Shown: positions 37,667 through 48,496, counted from the first letter of the stretch. The stretch: DNA of 64,000 bases from Alphaproteobacteria bacterium (GCA_024280895.1 JAJRPI010000086.1:114868-178867), one strand, 5' to 3'. A program made the numbers and translations. Notes: generated from the letters alone by a model not told the origin.

Positions 37667-38946
37667 TATTTGACGCCAATCTTTTCTAAGCCATTCATAT
37701 AGGGGCGCAAGGCATCAGGGACCAAAACGCTCCCATCGGCCTGCTGATAGTTTTCAAGCACCGCCACCAGCGTACGCCCAACGGCCAGCCCGGAGCCGTT
37801 CAGCGTATGAACAAAACCGATCTGCTTTTCGCCCTCCCCCCGATAGCGCGCATTCATGCGGCGCGACTGAAAATCCCCGCAAACAGATATGCTGGAAATT
37901 TCTCGATAAGTATTTTGTCCCGGCAACCAGACCTCCAGGTCAAAGGTGCGGCGTGCCGCAAAACCCATATCCCCTGTGCATAACAGCATAACACGGTAGG
38001 GTAGCCCAAGACGTTTGAGCACCTCTTGGGCGCATTTTGTCATGTGTTCATGCTCAGCATCGGATTTGTCGGGATGCGCGATCGAGATCATTTCAACTTT
38101 TGAAAACTGATGTTGGCGGATCATGCCGCGCGTATCCCTGCCCGCCGATCCAGCTTCAGAGCGAAAACAAGATGTATGGGCTGTAAAGCGCAAGGGCAAT
38201 TGATGCTCTTCCACGATATGTTCACGGACCAGATTGGCAAGCGGCACTTCTCCCGTGGGGATCAGCCAATAGCCATCGACAGTGCGAAACAAATCCTCGG
38301 CAAATTTTGGCAGCTGGGCTGTGCCAAAAACGGCGTCGTCGCGTACAAGCAACGGTACATTAATTTCTTCATAGCCATGCTCAGTGGTGTGCAAGTCTAG
38401 CATAAGGGCCGCCAGCGCGCGCTCAAGCCGCGCGAGTTCACCACGCAAAATGACGAATCTTGAGCCGGACATTTTGGCTGCGAGATCAAAATCCATTTGT
38501 CCCAGAGCTTCGCCAATTTCAAAATGTTGTTTGGGCTCAAAGTCAAAAGTCGGAAGCTCCCCTTGCGTACTCACAAGCTGGTTATCCTCTTCGCCGCCCC
38601 CTTTGGGGACATCGCTAAACGGAATATTGGGGATCGCGGCTAAAATATCGCTTATTTCATTATTCAGGCGGCGCTCTGTTTCTTCGCCAGAACGGATAAG
38701 ATCTTTTTGATCAGCAACCTCGTCAATCAGTTTTTGTGCCAGTTTTTCATCGCCAGAGCCCTTGGCTTTGCCGATTTGCTTGGCGGCTTCATTACGTTTG
38801 CCTTGCGCTTCTTGTAGCTCGGCAATCGCATTGCGACGCTCAAAATCCAGTGCCACGATTTCCTTGGCATGGGGTTCCAGCCCCCTAAGCGCCAAACCGG
38901 CATCAAATACTTGCGGATTTTTACGGATCCATTTTATATCAAACAA
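37666..38946 (-). CDS. serS: Seryl-tRNA synthetase
   Basis: SerRS (426 aa): an N-terminal coiled-coil arm (residues about 30-105) that grips the tRNA, then a class II core with motif 2 [26 protein letters not shown] and motif 3 [18 protein letters not shown]. It charges tRNA-Ser and selenocysteine tRNA where present. It is between tatC and surE. Confidence 0.98.
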   Translation of the reverse strand: MFDIKWIRKNPQVFDAGLALRGLEPHAKEIVALDFERRNAIAELQEAQGKRNEAAKQIGKAKGSGDEKLAQKLIDEVADQKDLIRSGEETERRLNNEISDILAAIPNIPFSDVPKGGGEEDNQLVSTQGELPTFDFEPKQHFEIGEALGQMDFDLAAKMSGSRFVILRGELARLERALAALMLDLHTTEHGYEEINVPLLVRDDAVFGTAQLPKFAEDLFRTVDGYWLIPTGEVPLANLVREHIVEEHQLPLRFTAHTSCFRSEAGSAGRDTRGMIRQHQFSKVEMISIAHPDKSDAEHEHMTKCAQEVLKRLGLPYRVMLLCTGDMGFAARRTFDLEVWLPGQNTYREISSISVCGDFQSRRMNARYRGEGEKQIGFVHTLNGSGLAVGRTLVAVLENYQQADGSVLVPDALRPYMNGLEKIGVK

Positions 38947-39046
38947 GGGGAATTCTCGCTCTATATGAGGTCATATTGATTGCGATAGTGATAGTCTGAT
39001 TGCAACGAAGCAGCAAGAACTTGCACGATTAAATCAACCGCGTCGA

Positions 39047-39880
39047 TCAATCGTCAACAACCTCGTCGTCTGGATCATCGTCTGCCTCTTTTTCTGCACG
39101 CTTTTTTTCCACAAGCTGAACTGCCAAAATTGACAGCTCATACAGTGCCAGAGTGGGGATAGCCAGACCTGTCTGGGTGATGAGGTCAGGAGGTGTCGAA
39201 AAGGCAGCCATGGCAAAAACACCAACAACAGCAAACTTTCGTTTAGCGCGCAATGTCTCAGCAGTGACAAGTCCAGCGCGCCCCATCAAGGTGAGAATGA
39301 CAGGCATCTGAAAACTCATGCCAAAGGCCAGTATGAGCAACATGATGAAGCTTAGATATTCACTGACTTTGAAAAAATCTTTTATCAGCGCTCTGCCCGT
39401 ATCAGGATCAACTGGCCCCGTTGCAGCTTGTGCAAGAAAAAACGCCATGGCCAGCGGCATAATGAGGAAATAGACCAGCGCGGCTCCCATCACGAACAGG
39501 ACCGGCGTGGCAATCAGGTAGGGAATGAATGAATTACGCTCATTTTTATAAAGGCCTGGCGCGACAAACATATAGACCTGCGAAGCGATCAGCGGAAAGG
39601 CCATAAACATGGCGCCAAACAAGGCAAGCTTTAGCTTCGTGAAAAAATATTCAGGCGGGGAAGTGTAAATCATCTGTAATTTTGAATAGCCACCAGCCGC
39701 AGAAGCAGCGGGCCAAAGCAATATGCGAAACAGCTCATCGGAAAAGTAAAAACAGATCAAAAACGCCACAGTAATCCCGGCAATCGCCCAGATCAGCCGC
39801 TGACGAAGCTCGATCAAATGCGAGATCAACGGTGCTTTGCTGTCGTCAACAGCATCCATATCAGTTTGAAGATCGCTCAC
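39047..39880 (-). CDS. tatC: Sec-independent translocase TatC
   Basis: TatC (277 aa), the receptor for twin-arginine signal peptides, has six membrane helices and the family segments [12 protein letters not shown] and [20 protein letters not shown]. The C-terminal tail is acidic ([13 protein letters not shown]). It follows tatB by 3 nt. Confidence 0.97.
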   Translation of the reverse strand: MSDLQTDMDAVDDSKAPLISHLIELRQRLIWAIAGITVAFLICFYFSDELFRILLWPAASAAGGYSKLQMIYTSPPEYFFTKLKLALFGAMFMAFPLIASQVYMFVAPGLYKNERNSFIPYLIATPVLFVMGAALVYFLIMPLAMAFFLAQAATGPVDPDTGRALIKDFFKVSEYLSFIMLLILAFGMSFQMPVILTLMGRAGLVTAETLRAKRKFAVVGVFAMAAFSTPPDLITQTGLAIPTLALYELSILAVQLVEKKRAEKEADDDPDDEVVDD

Positions 39881-39883
39881 AGA

Positions 39884-40333
39884 TCAGGTTCCACTCTGTT
39901 TAGCCAGAACCACATCATTATCCTGCGTTCCGCTTGATGTTTCTTTTTCACTATCAGCTTCAGGAGCAGAATCAAGCCCCTCCAGACCGCTTTCACGAAG
40001 CGCTTTTTGGGTGGCAGTTTCATTTTCCAGGTCGTCTTGTTCTTTATCAAGGATATCCTGATTATGTTCCTCAAAATCAATAAGGTCTTCTTCCCCAAAC
40101 GGATCATCGTCCAGATTTTCGGAAACCCCGTCAATACTCTCTTGAATATCTTCCATTGGTTCCTTGATCGCTTCATCGACCTGCGAGCGAAAATCGCTGG
40201 CAATGCTTTTCACCTGCTTGACATAGCGCCCAATGGTTCGCAGGAGCGAGGGCAACTCTTCAGGCCCGACGACAATGATTACAAGCACTGCCAGCAGCAT
40301 CAATTCACTGAATCCGATACCAATATCAAACAT
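39884..40333 (-). CDS. tatB: Sec-independent translocase TatB
   Basis: TatB (149 aa): one membrane helix with the family start MFDIGIGFSELMLLAVLVIIVVGPEELP, an amphipathic helix, and an acidic tail. It partners TatC in signal-peptide recognition. The tail is rich in Asp/Glu (EEDLIDFEEHNQDILDKEQDD). Confidence 0.95.
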   Translation of the reverse strand: MFDIGIGFSELMLLAVLVIIVVGPEELPSLLRTIGRYVKQVKSIASDFRSQVDEAIKEPMEDIQESIDGVSENLDDDPFGEEDLIDFEEHNQDILDKEQDDLENETATQKALRESGLEGLDSAPEADSEKETSSGTQDNDVVLAKQSGT

Positions 40334-40392
40334 GAAAATCCCTATGGGTGATGAAATGGCTGTTCAATCAAGACCAACCGACGCAAGGTTAT

Positions 40393-40620
40393 TTAACTAG
40401 CCTTACTTTCTTCTTTGCTGGCGTCTGTCGCAGCTTTTGCTTCATGTTCGATCGTACGAGAGGTCTTGTCAGATGCTTCTTCCACATCATCTGCCATGCC
40501 TTTTTTGAAGCTCTTGATACCCTTGGCAACGTCGCCCATCATTTCTGATATTTTCCCGCGTCCAAACAGCAATATACCCAAAATAACAACAACGAGTATT
40601 TGTGGCCAACCTAAACCCAT
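40393..40620 (-). CDS. tatA: Sec-independent translocase TatA
   Basis: TatA (75 aa) forms the Tat channel. The helix [39 protein letters not shown] is diagnostic. The track starts six codons early, but those codons contain the AAGGAGATAA ribosome-binding site, so the ATG at 40620 is the real start. Confidence 0.96.
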   Translation of the reverse strand: MGLGWPQILVVVILGILLFGRGKISEMMGDVAKGIKSFKKGMADDVEEASDKTSRTIEHEAKAATDASKEESKAS

Positions 40621-40752
40621 GCACTTATCTCCTTGCATGTGAGCCTTTTGATGAAAAGGCGTGAAAAACTATTATCTACCAGTCAATATTGCAAAAACAA
40701 TGGCCAGCCGCAAGCATAGCGGCAAAAAAGGCTAAACAGCACTCCCTGCCCC

Positions 40753-41379
40753 CTATTCATCGCACTCTTCGAGCGGCAACTCATCTTGCTGAAGCGCCAT
40801 ATCATCGTGCGGCAAAGGTACATCGAATCCCGCAGGCAGATTACTATCCAGCAATCCAGCCCCTTTAAGCTCGGCAAGTCCGGGTAATTCCTTGATCGAA
40901 TCAAAGCCAAAATGGTCCAAAAAACCATCACTAGTGCCGTATGTTACCGGTCGTCCAGGGGTCATTCGGCGCCCACGCGGGCGGATCCAACTGGTTTCAA
41001 GCAACACATCTAACGTGCCTTTTGACGTGGTAACACCTCTGATCTCTTCGATTTCAGCGCGGGTTGTTGGTTGATGATAGGCAATGATTGCCAGTGTCTC
41101 GAGGGCCGCGCGCGATAGTTTGCGAGGCACAACTTTGTGACGCTCCAGCAGATCACGCAGATCAATCGCCGTCCTAAATGCCCATTTGCCAGCAACATTG
41201 ACGAGTTGAACACCGCGGTTTTCATATTGTTGTTGCAAAACAATCAGATCTTCCTCGATCTGTTCTTGATGCTCATCATCAAGGCTCAGATATGCCAGTA
41301 AGGTCCGAAGATCAAGGGGCTCGGTTGCCGCAAATAGCAAAGCTTCAATCTGGCGCTGTTGTTCCGTTATACTACTCAT
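40753..41379 (-). CDS. scpB: Segregation and condensation protein B
   Basis: ScpB (208 aa), the winged-helix kleisin partner of ScpA-SMC in chromosome condensation. Typical segments are QIEALLFAATEPLDLRTL and LSRAALETLAIIAYHQPTTRAEIEEIRGV. The start overlaps scpA by four bases (ATGA). The C-terminal tail is acidic. Confidence 0.96.
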   Translation of the reverse strand: MSSITEQQRQIEALLFAATEPLDLRTLLAYLSLDDEHQEQIEEDLIVLQQQYENRGVQLVNVAGKWAFRTAIDLRDLLERHKVVPRKLSRAALETLAIIAYHQPTTRAEIEEIRGVTTSKGTLDVLLETSWIRPRGRRMTPGRPVTYGTSDGFLDHFGFDSIKELPGLAELKGAGLLDSNLPAGFDVPLPHDDMALQQDELPLEECDE

Positions 41380-42194
41380 TCAACGTCTCCCTTGCGACGA
41401 AGATACAAAGGATTGAAGGGACTATCCTGACGTAATTCGAGGACACCCTCGCGGGCCATTTCCAACGAAGCACCAAATGCTGCGGCCATAGCCGTCCGGC
41501 TTTGCTCCGGATCGGCCAAAAACCCTGCCAATAGCGCATCAATAGGTGCCCAGTCACACCCAAATCCAATGATTTTTTCCAACTGTTTTCTTGCTTGCTT
41601 GATCGACCAGACCTTGCGTCGCTCGCGGCCAGGATGCACAACAGACACCACCTTGCGAAGGCGGCCAGCGGCATAAGCGGTCAGCAAATCATAAATATCA
41701 GCTTCATAGAGACTTTGTCGCAAGACCGTGATGCCTTCTGGTTGCCCTCTTGGAAAAAAGTCATTGTGCAGCTGTTTTCCCTCGAGCAAAATCTTCCCTG
41801 CTCCGCGCATGGCTTCCAGTCGCTTGAGCCGAAAAGCCAGCCTCGCTGCCAGCTCATCGCCGCTAAGCTGTTCTTCATCATCGCTATCGTCTGGTAGCAG
41901 AAGGCGCGATTTCAGATAAGTCAACCAGGCCGCCATCACCAGATAATCCGCGGCAATATCGAGCCGCAAGGCACGGGCCTTTTCGACAAAACTCAAATAT
42001 TGCTCCGCCAGAAACAAAATGGATATATTGGTGAGATCAAGCTTATGGGTTCTTGCCAGCGCCAGCATTAAGTCCAGCGGCCCCTCAAAGCCCTCGATAT
42101 CAACAATAAAGCCGCCATCAGACGCGTCTTTAGGAAGGCATTCCACTTGCCCTTCCCAGTCTTCGTCATTTCGGTGCTCGTCATTATCTGCCAT
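41376..42194 (-). CDS. scpA: Segregation and condensation protein A
   Basis: ScpA (about 272 aa), the kleisin that bridges SMC heads. IEGFEGPLDLMLALARTHKLDLTNISI is the family N-terminus. The start is uncertain: MADND (42194) follows GGATCTT, while MDLM lies nine bases earlier and the track opens earlier still. It lies between nagZ and scpB. Confidence 0.94.
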   Translation of the reverse strand: MADNDEHRNDEDWEGQVECLPKDASDGGFIVDIEGFEGPLDLMLALARTHKLDLTNISILFLAEQYLSFVEKARALRLDIAADYLVMAAWLTYLKSRLLLPDDSDDEEQLSGDELAARLAFRLKRLEAMRGAGKILLEGKQLHNDFFPRGQPEGITVLRQSLYEADIYDLLTAYAAGRLRKVVSVVHPGRERRKVWSIKQARKQLEKIIGFGCDWAPIDALLAGFLADPEQSRTAMAAAFGASLEMAREGVLELRQDSPFNPLYLRRKGDVE

Positions 42195-42241
42195 AAGATC
42201 CATTGCGCACGAAACAATCACCAACGTCAAGTCAGGTCAGG

Positions 42242-43249
42242 TCATGCCTGTAGTCTGGATAACAGGGCAAGTGCCAGCTCTTTATCATAGGGGGTCGGCG
42301 CTTTGATCTCTTCATGAGCCATGGTAAATCTTCGCAAGGCTTTGCCCTCCAGCTCAGGCACGCTGGCAGCTACATCGAGCATCTGATCGAAAACGCCCTT
42401 ACAGTACAAAGCGACATCACAGCCAGCCTCCACCACATCACGTCCGCGCTCACCAATCGTGCCGGACAGGGCTTCCATAGAAAGATCATCGCTCATAAGC
42501 AAGCCATCAAAGCCAATCCAGTCTCTGATAACTTCAAAGATGATCTTCTTCGAAACGCTCACATTGAGATCGGGATCAAGGTCAGTCATCAACAGATGTC
42601 CGGTCATGGCCAAAGGAAAATCATTGAGTGCTTTGAAGGTTTTGAAATCTGTCTGCTCAAGAACATCTCGAGAGGCTTGGATCGTTGGCAGGGCAATGTG
42701 GCTATCGGACGTGGCCCTGCCATGTCCTGGAATATGCTTGATGACCGGCAACACACCACCATTGAGATTGCCTTGGGCGACAGAGCGGCCAAGTTCGATA
42801 ATGGTTTCAAGGTCCCCCGACAAGGCCCGGTCACCAATAATGTCGTGGGCACCAGGCACTGGAATATCAAGCAGCGGTACACAGTTGACATTGATGCCCA
42901 CGTCCAACAGCTCTTCACTCATCATTTGATAAATCAGTTCAGCGGCCAGTTTGGCGGCTGCAGGGTCGCTCTTGTATAGCTCCCCATATTGAGCGCCCGC
43001 TGGCCATATCTTCCAGTGAGGAGCACGCATGCGCTGGATACGTCCGCCCTCTTGATCAATCAAGATGAATTGTTGCTCAGATCCGACCGCTTCGCGATAA
43101 TCTGCAACAAGGCGCTTTAGCTGATCCCTGTCTTCGATATTGCGATCGAAAACAATGAGACCGCAAGGGCGAGCCTCTTTGAGGAACGCTTTTTCCTCGT
43201 TAAGCAATCGCGGACCAGCAACACCAGTTATAAAAGCTTTTAAAGTCAT
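42242..43249 (-). CDS. nagZ: Beta-N-acetylhexosaminidase (cell-wall recycling)
   Basis: NagZ (335 aa), glycoside hydrolase family 3, cleaves GlcNAc from anhydro-muropeptides in the cytoplasm. The signature KHIPGHGRATSDSH carries the catalytic His/Asp pair, and DGLLMSDDLSMEAL supplies the nucleophile aspartate. It is between the SPOR protein and scpA, so wall recycling sits beside chromosome-segregation genes. Confidence 0.95.
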   Translation of the reverse strand: MTLKAFITGVAGPRLLNEEKAFLKEARPCGLIVFDRNIEDRDQLKRLVADYREAVGSEQQFILIDQEGGRIQRMRAPHWKIWPAGAQYGELYKSDPAAAKLAAELIYQMMSEELLDVGINVNCVPLLDIPVPGAHDIIGDRALSGDLETIIELGRSVAQGNLNGGVLPVIKHIPGHGRATSDSHIALPTIQASRDVLEQTDFKTFKALNDFPLAMTGHLLMTDLDPDLNVSVSKKIIFEVIRDWIGFDGLLMSDDLSMEALSGTIGERGRDVVEAGCDVALYCKGVFDQMLDVAASVPELEGKALRRFTMAHEEIKAPTPYDKELALALLSRLQA

Positions 43250-43303
43250 GACTGGGCAAATAGCCTGATTACGGGAGGCCGGTCAACAATTATGAGGACA
43301 GCT

Positions 43304-45271
43304 CTATTTACGACGCACAAAACAACCGGGATGGCCGGCCTGTTTCAAACTTGTGCACAGATCGCTGGCAGCAACTTTGGAGTTAACCGGACCAACGCGC
43401 AAACGGTACCATACCCCTTTGGTGCCAAGATCAGCCCGCTGAATGTCGGGCGCATAAGTACCAATGAGGTTGGGGTATTTTTGTTGCATGTCAGCAAAAG
43501 CTGCCAGGGCACTGGTTTGGGAACTACGTGACGTTACCTGAACGACAAAGGGCTTACCGATGTTTCCATTACTTTGCGGACGCGCGACACTGGCTATGAT
43601 GGTCTGCTTCTTCACTTTTGCGATTTTTTTAACAATCGGCTTTTGGGCAATCGTCTTTTTGACAATTTGCGACTTGGGAGCGTTGGCAGTCGGTTTTTTC
43701 ATAGGGGTGACGGTATTATTACCCAATAGCCGGGCATTACTCGCTTCACGAATGGTTTTCATGCGGCGAATTTGATTGTTGCCAGCAACATTGAAAGCAC
43801 CCGAACCAAGTGTCCCTGGGTTAATGGCTTTTGGAGTTACGGGCTTGGCAATCACTTCCTTTGCTTTTGCTGCACTATTTCCAGCGGGGCGCAAAATGGT
43901 TCCATCTGGTCGCACGATCAGTGTTTTAACGCGGCGAGGCTTATTCATGGTAATCGAAGCGCCAGATGACTTGCTGACAGAATCGCTCAACATGCCTTTG
44001 CTGGCGGCTGAGACCTTGTCCCCGGCAATACTGTTATTACCTATGGCTAAATCAACCACTTTTTCGATAGAATCACCACTTGAAGCAGGATTGGATGAGG
44101 CATCGCTACCACTTAAACGATTGTGCATCGCTTTATTGATACTCGCGCCAGCGCCAGCAATTTTATCTTTGATAATCTTGATTGGAGATGAGGTGGCCTT
44201 GATCGTTGGAGCCGGACCACTGGCACTCCCTGCGCCAAACAGATCCGTATATTGATAGGTGTATGCAGCGCCGCCGCCAACGGCCAGAGCCGCAACAAAA
44301 GCACCACCGAACATCAATTTCTTTATGCCACTACCGCCGGTTTGCTCCTGTTGAACCGACGAACCACCAGCATATAATTGCTCTTCTTGACCATATTGCT
44401 GGTTAGAACCGTCTGGTGTTGGACCCACATACTCGTAGGAGCCTTGTGGGGGCTGCATTGGGGGTGGCGGAGCCACTTGCCCGACAGGAGTTTCCTGATA
44501 GCCTGAATGGGGCTGTTGAAGACTTTGTGGAGGTTGCTCTTGATAGTGCTGCGCTGACGGGGCTTCTGGTTGAGCATATTGTTCAGCTTGGGTGGGAGGC
44601 TGGGGTGCATATCCGGCAAATTCTTCGCTCGCCAGAGGTTGAGCGGCATAGGGATCTACGCTGTGCGTAGCGCCGCTGACAGGTGCTTGCTGTTCGCCCC
44701 AATGTTCTCCTGTGACATTTTCTTCATACTGGTTTTGAAACTGTGCCAATCGTTGAGAAATCTGCTCACCGGTGGTGCTGGCTGCCGCCGCATCTGCGTA
44801 ACCAGCCTCAACAGCTTGTTGTGGCACCCCAGCGAACTCGGGAACCGGTGCAGGCATCATTTGATCCGCATGGGGCTGCATGGAGGGTGGAACGGCAACG
44901 GCAGGCACCTCAGGCAAAACAGAATGGCCCTGCGGATACTGATAGTCATCAACCGGTGCTTCAAAACGCGGCGCGGCTGGCTCGCCATACGCCTGATGCG
45001 CATTTCCAGGCATAGGTGGCGGCAATTGACTGGCAACTTGCTGAGACATGTGAGGGACAGGCTGTCCGGGCTGTGGTTGTGCATGTATATTTGGTGACTG
45101 GTGAACGCCCGCAGGATTTGGTGGCGCCAACTGTTGAGCGACAGGCTGATATGCTGCGGGATCCATTTGCGGATCCATTGGTGCGGGCGGTGTTTGCTGG
45201 CCAGGATGTTGCATTTGCTGCGGTTGGTGAAATACATTCCCACCATTCTGAGGATTATCAGACTTTGTCAT
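43304..45271 (-). CDS. SPOR-domain membrane protein with long Pro/Gln-rich cytoplasmic region
   Basis: A 655-aa protein. The first half is low-complexity and rich in Pro, Gln and Ala (HQPQQMQHPGQQTPPAPM). One helix follows (LMFGGAFVAALAVGGGAAYTY), then a basic periplasmic linker and a C-terminal SPOR domain of about 80 residues (FVVQVTSRSSQTSALAAFADMQQKY...VWYRLRVGPVNSKVAASDLCTSL). SPOR domains bind denuded glycan at division sites, so a division or septal role is inferred. The argS-SPOR-nagZ order is common in Rhizobiales. The N-terminal region has no known fold. Confidence 0.83.
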   Translation of the reverse strand: MTKSDNPQNGGNVFHQPQQMQHPGQQTPPAPMDPQMDPAAYQPVAQQLAPPNPAGVHQSPNIHAQPQPGQPVPHMSQQVASQLPPPMPGNAHQAYGEPAAPRFEAPVDDYQYPQGHSVLPEVPAVAVPPSMQPHADQMMPAPVPEFAGVPQQAVEAGYADAAAASTTGEQISQRLAQFQNQYEENVTGEHWGEQQAPVSGATHSVDPYAAQPLASEEFAGYAPQPPTQAEQYAQPEAPSAQHYQEQPPQSLQQPHSGYQETPVGQVAPPPPMQPPQGSYEYVGPTPDGSNQQYGQEEQLYAGGSSVQQEQTGGSGIKKLMFGGAFVAALAVGGGAAYTYQYTDLFGAGSASGPAPTIKATSSPIKIIKDKIAGAGASINKAMHNRLSGSDASSNPASSGDSIEKVVDLAIGNNSIAGDKVSAASKGMLSDSVSKSSGASITMNKPRRVKTLIVRPDGTILRPAGNSAAKAKEVIAKPVTPKAINPGTLGSGAFNVAGNNQIRRMKTIREASNARLLGNNTVTPMKKPTANAPKSQIVKKTIAQKPIVKKIAKVKKQTIIASVARPQSNGNIGKPFVVQVTSRSSQTSALAAFADMQQKYPNLIGTYAPDIQRADLGTKGVWYRLRVGPVNSKVAASDLCTSLKQAGHPGCFVRRK

Positions 45272-45319
45272 AACCAGCTTCCTTAGCCACGTGTTATTAA
45301 TGCCCCTTGAAGCTTAACC

Positions 45320-47083
45320 CTATCTCATTTCCTCGATTGGGTGAACTCCAAGAATTCCAAGCCCGGATGCGAGCGTTTTTGCAATAGCTAATAATAGCAC
45401 TGCACGCGCACCGGTTACTTTTTTGTTACCATCAGTGATAAATCTTAATTCCGGCTTTTCTGTGCCTCGGTTCCATTGCGTATGAAGGTCAGCGGCCAAC
45501 TCATATAAATAAAAGGCAATCCGGTGGGGCTCATGGGTTTTGGCGGCCTGCTCAATTATGCGTGGATATTGCGCCAAGCGCTTTACCAGCGCGACTTCGC
45601 CACTATCAACCAGTAGTGACAAGTCTTCTTTCAACGGGTCTATATTGGCAATATCAAGATCCGGCATTTCCTGTGGAATTCTCCGATAAAGGACCGAATG
45701 AACCCGCGCATGAGCATATTGCACATAAAACACTGGATTGTCTTTTGACTGCTCTTGAACCTTGTCGAAATCAAATTCGAGCGAAGCATCATTTTTGCGG
45801 TACAGCATTATAAATCGTACCACATCGGGGCCAACCTCATCGACAACTTCGCGCAGAGTGATAAATGTACCCGATCGCTTGGACATCTTGACCACTTCGC
45901 CGCCTCGTATCAGATGCACCAGTTGGCAGATCTTCACGTCAAGCTCGGCCTTGCCGTCCGAAAAGGCGCTGACCGCCGCTTTCATGCGCTTAACATAACC
46001 ACTGTGATCGGCACCCAGCACGTCGATCATGCGCGTAAAGCCGCGCTCGTATTTATCGCGATGATACGCTATGTCAGAGGCGAAATAGGTGTGACTACCA
46101 TCGGCTTTGGCAAGCGCCCGATCGACATCATCGCCAAAGTCCGTCGCTTTGAACAAGGTTTGCTCGCGCGCATCCCAATCATCGGGGAGTTTGCCCTTAG
46201 GGGGCGGTAAAACGCCCTCATAAATCAGTCCCTTGGCACGCATCTCCTCAATCGAGTTGGCCACAAGATTGGTGCCACCCTGAGTGAGGCTGCGCTCTGA
46301 AAAAAAACTGTCAAATTCGATTTTGAGCGCTTTGAGGTCAGACCGGATCTGTTCCATCATAGCGTCAATCGAAATGTCTCGCACCGTTGCAAGCCATTCA
46401 CTTTCTTCTTTATCTTGGAAACGATCCCCAAACTGTCTGGCTAATTCTTTGCCAACCGGTATCATATAGTCACCGGGATAAAGGCCTTCGGGTATATCTC
46501 CGATCTCTTCGCCAAGCGCTTCGAGGTAGCGCAAATAAGCCGAGCGGGCCAAAACATCAACCTGTGCACCGGCATCATTGATATAATATTCGCGCGATAC
46601 ATCAAATCCCGTGAAATCTAACAGGTTGGCCAGTGCGTCGCCAAAAACCGCCCCCCGCACATGCCCAACATGCATGGGACCGGTTGGATTGGCGGATACA
46701 AATTCCACATTGACTTTTTGCCCCTGCCCCAGCTTGCTACGGCCATAGAGCCCCTCTTTGTCAAAGGCGGCGATGAGTACTTTTTGCCAAAAGGAAGCCG
46801 TAATCGAGATATTGATGAAACCGGGACCAGCAATCTGCGCTGTTTCCACATCATCCAGCTGTAACAACAGGTCGGTTATTTTTTGAGCTAGATCGCGAGG
46901 AGGCATTTTTGCGCTCTTGGCCAAGGCCATCGCTGCATTCGTCGCGATATCGCCATGTGATGGATCCCGTGGCGGCTCAACCGTTATCCGGCTAAAGATC
47001 GCATCGAGCGGCAAAATACCTTGCTCGCGTAATGTCTCAAGGACGCCCGTTAATTGCTCGCCAAAGTGAGTATAGAGGTTCAT
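45320..47083 (-). CDS. argS: Arginyl-tRNA synthetase
   Basis: ArgRS (587 aa), class I: the N-terminal Add-1 tRNA-binding domain, HIGH as SANPTGPMHVGHVRGAVFG, KMSK as KMSKRSGTF, and a C-terminal DALR anticodon-binding domain with SGLGILGVHPIEEM at the end. It lies between the broken dgt and the SPOR protein. Confidence 0.97.
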   Translation of the reverse strand: MNLYTHFGEQLTGVLETLREQGILPLDAIFSRITVEPPRDPSHGDIATNAAMALAKSAKMPPRDLAQKITDLLLQLDDVETAQIAGPGFINISITASFWQKVLIAAFDKEGLYGRSKLGQGQKVNVEFVSANPTGPMHVGHVRGAVFGDALANLLDFTGFDVSREYYINDAGAQVDVLARSAYLRYLEALGEEIGDIPEGLYPGDYMIPVGKELARQFGDRFQDKEESEWLATVRDISIDAMMEQIRSDLKALKIEFDSFFSERSLTQGGTNLVANSIEEMRAKGLIYEGVLPPPKGKLPDDWDAREQTLFKATDFGDDVDRALAKADGSHTYFASDIAYHRDKYERGFTRMIDVLGADHSGYVKRMKAAVSAFSDGKAELDVKICQLVHLIRGGEVVKMSKRSGTFITLREVVDEVGPDVVRFIMLYRKNDASLEFDFDKVQEQSKDNPVFYVQYAHARVHSVLYRRIPQEMPDLDIANIDPLKEDLSLLVDSGEVALVKRLAQYPRIIEQAAKTHEPHRIAFYLYELAADLHTQWNRGTEKPELRFITDGNKKVTGARAVLLLAIAKTLASGLGILGVHPIEEMR

Positions 47084-47136
47084 TTACAAGCCGCCTGACT
47101 GATTCTAAAGGGCACAAATGCCGTTCAGAAAGGCAC

Positions 47137-48390
47137 CTATCGCAATTTGGGAGTAACGTCAAACAATGAGCGATGCAGATCGATGGCATAACGATCTGTC
47201 ATACCGGCGATAAAGTCGCGCACGCGCTCGGCGCACAAGTTATTATTGCCCCCTATCTGCGCACAACTCCAATCATTGGGCAGATCATGAGGTCGTTTCA
47301 GATAATATTTAACAAGATCCTCCACGACACTTTCTGCATCTCTCATAATGGCCATTACCCGCTCATGGCGATAGACACGGTGATGCAAAAACGCCCGCAA
47401 CTGATTTAGTTTGATCGTAAATGTACTCGAAAAGGCAATCAACGGCATCTCAGATTCGCGAACAGCATCACTATTTAGCGGGTTAATGATATCGAGCCGA
47501 TCTGCCGTTTACGCACAGACATCCGATATCATCATAGTGATCAGGCGTCGGTTCAATTCGAACACCACACGGGTGGGCTCAATACCTTTATAGTCAGAAC
47601 GGATTTGAGTAACCATGTCCCAGACAAAAGGCACTTCACGCAAATCATCCAATTCAAACAGACCAGCACGTAATCCATCGTCAATATCATGATTATTATA
47701 GGCAATATCGTCGGCAATCGCGGCGACTTGACCTTCAGGCCCAGCTTGCTGATGTAGTCCAAAGCCAAATTTAAGCTCGTACCAGCGCAGCATTTCAGGC
47801 ATATTAGACCCAGCATGGTCACCAATCATATCGCCTTGCCTGTCAATAAGAGGGCCATTGTGCTTGATCAATCCCTCAAGGGTCTCCCAGCTAAGATTGA
47901 GACCGTCAAATTGAGCATAACGTTTTTCAAGATTGGTCAAGGCGCGCAAGGTCTGAATATTGTGGTCAAATCCGCCAAATCCATCAAGTGCGCGCGACAA
48001 AGCCCGCTCTCCGGCATGACCAAAAGGCGTGTGGCCAATATCATGCGCCAGCGAGATGGCTTCGCAAAGATCTTCGTCGAGATGCAATATATGCGCGATC
48101 GAGCGCGCAATTTGCGCCACTTCCAAAGAATGAGTGAGGCGGCTTCTAAAATGATCACCCTCATGATAGATAAAGACTTGGGTTTTATAGTTCAGCCTGC
48201 GAAAGGCGTTTGAATGGGTGATGCGGTCGCGATCTCTGGCAAATGGGGAGCGTGTGGGACATAAATCTTCAGCAATAAGACGCCCACGCGAGTGCTCGCA
48301 AAAACTGCCAAAAAGGGCGATTCGCGGTCCGTCAGCTAAACGACCATTCGTTTTAACAGGAAAATTTACGACCGGACTATTTGACAACAT
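47137..48390 (-). pseudogene. dgt: dGTPase-like (dgt) gene with an in-frame TAA
   Basis: The first ORF (48390 to 47509, 293 aa) is a dGTPase-family protein with the HD phosphohydrolase motifs FRRLNYKTQVF, SRLTHSLEVAQIAR and SLAHDIGHTPFGHAG. It stops at TAA (plus strand 47509-47511) after MMISDVCA. Reading on in the same frame gives TADRLDIINPLNSDAVRESEMPLIAF and then the track ORF at 47137-47448 (YRHERVMAIMRDAESVVEDLVKYY), a recognisable C-terminal part. The total of about 417 codons is a normal length, so one base change (for example GAA to TAA) broke the gene. The catalytic domain survives, so a shortened active enzyme cannot be excluded. A sequencing error is also possible. Confidence 0.8.
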
Positions 48391-48496
48391 ACCAAGCTCG
48401 CCTATCTTAGGAATAGAGACTACTAAACTTTTAGGGAGTGCGATTCGCTAAATCCCTAGCTAGAATCATACTAAAACACGGGTTAAGGGCAATTTA

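Noticed and set aside
44570-45097. 175-aa plus-strand ORF opposite the SPOR protein
   Set aside because: It arises from the low-complexity Pro/Gln codons of the real gene; its own sequence looks like no protein family.
47137-47448. Separate 103-aa gene downstream of dgt
   Set aside because: It is in frame with dgt and continues the dGTPase C-terminus, so it is part of the broken gene.
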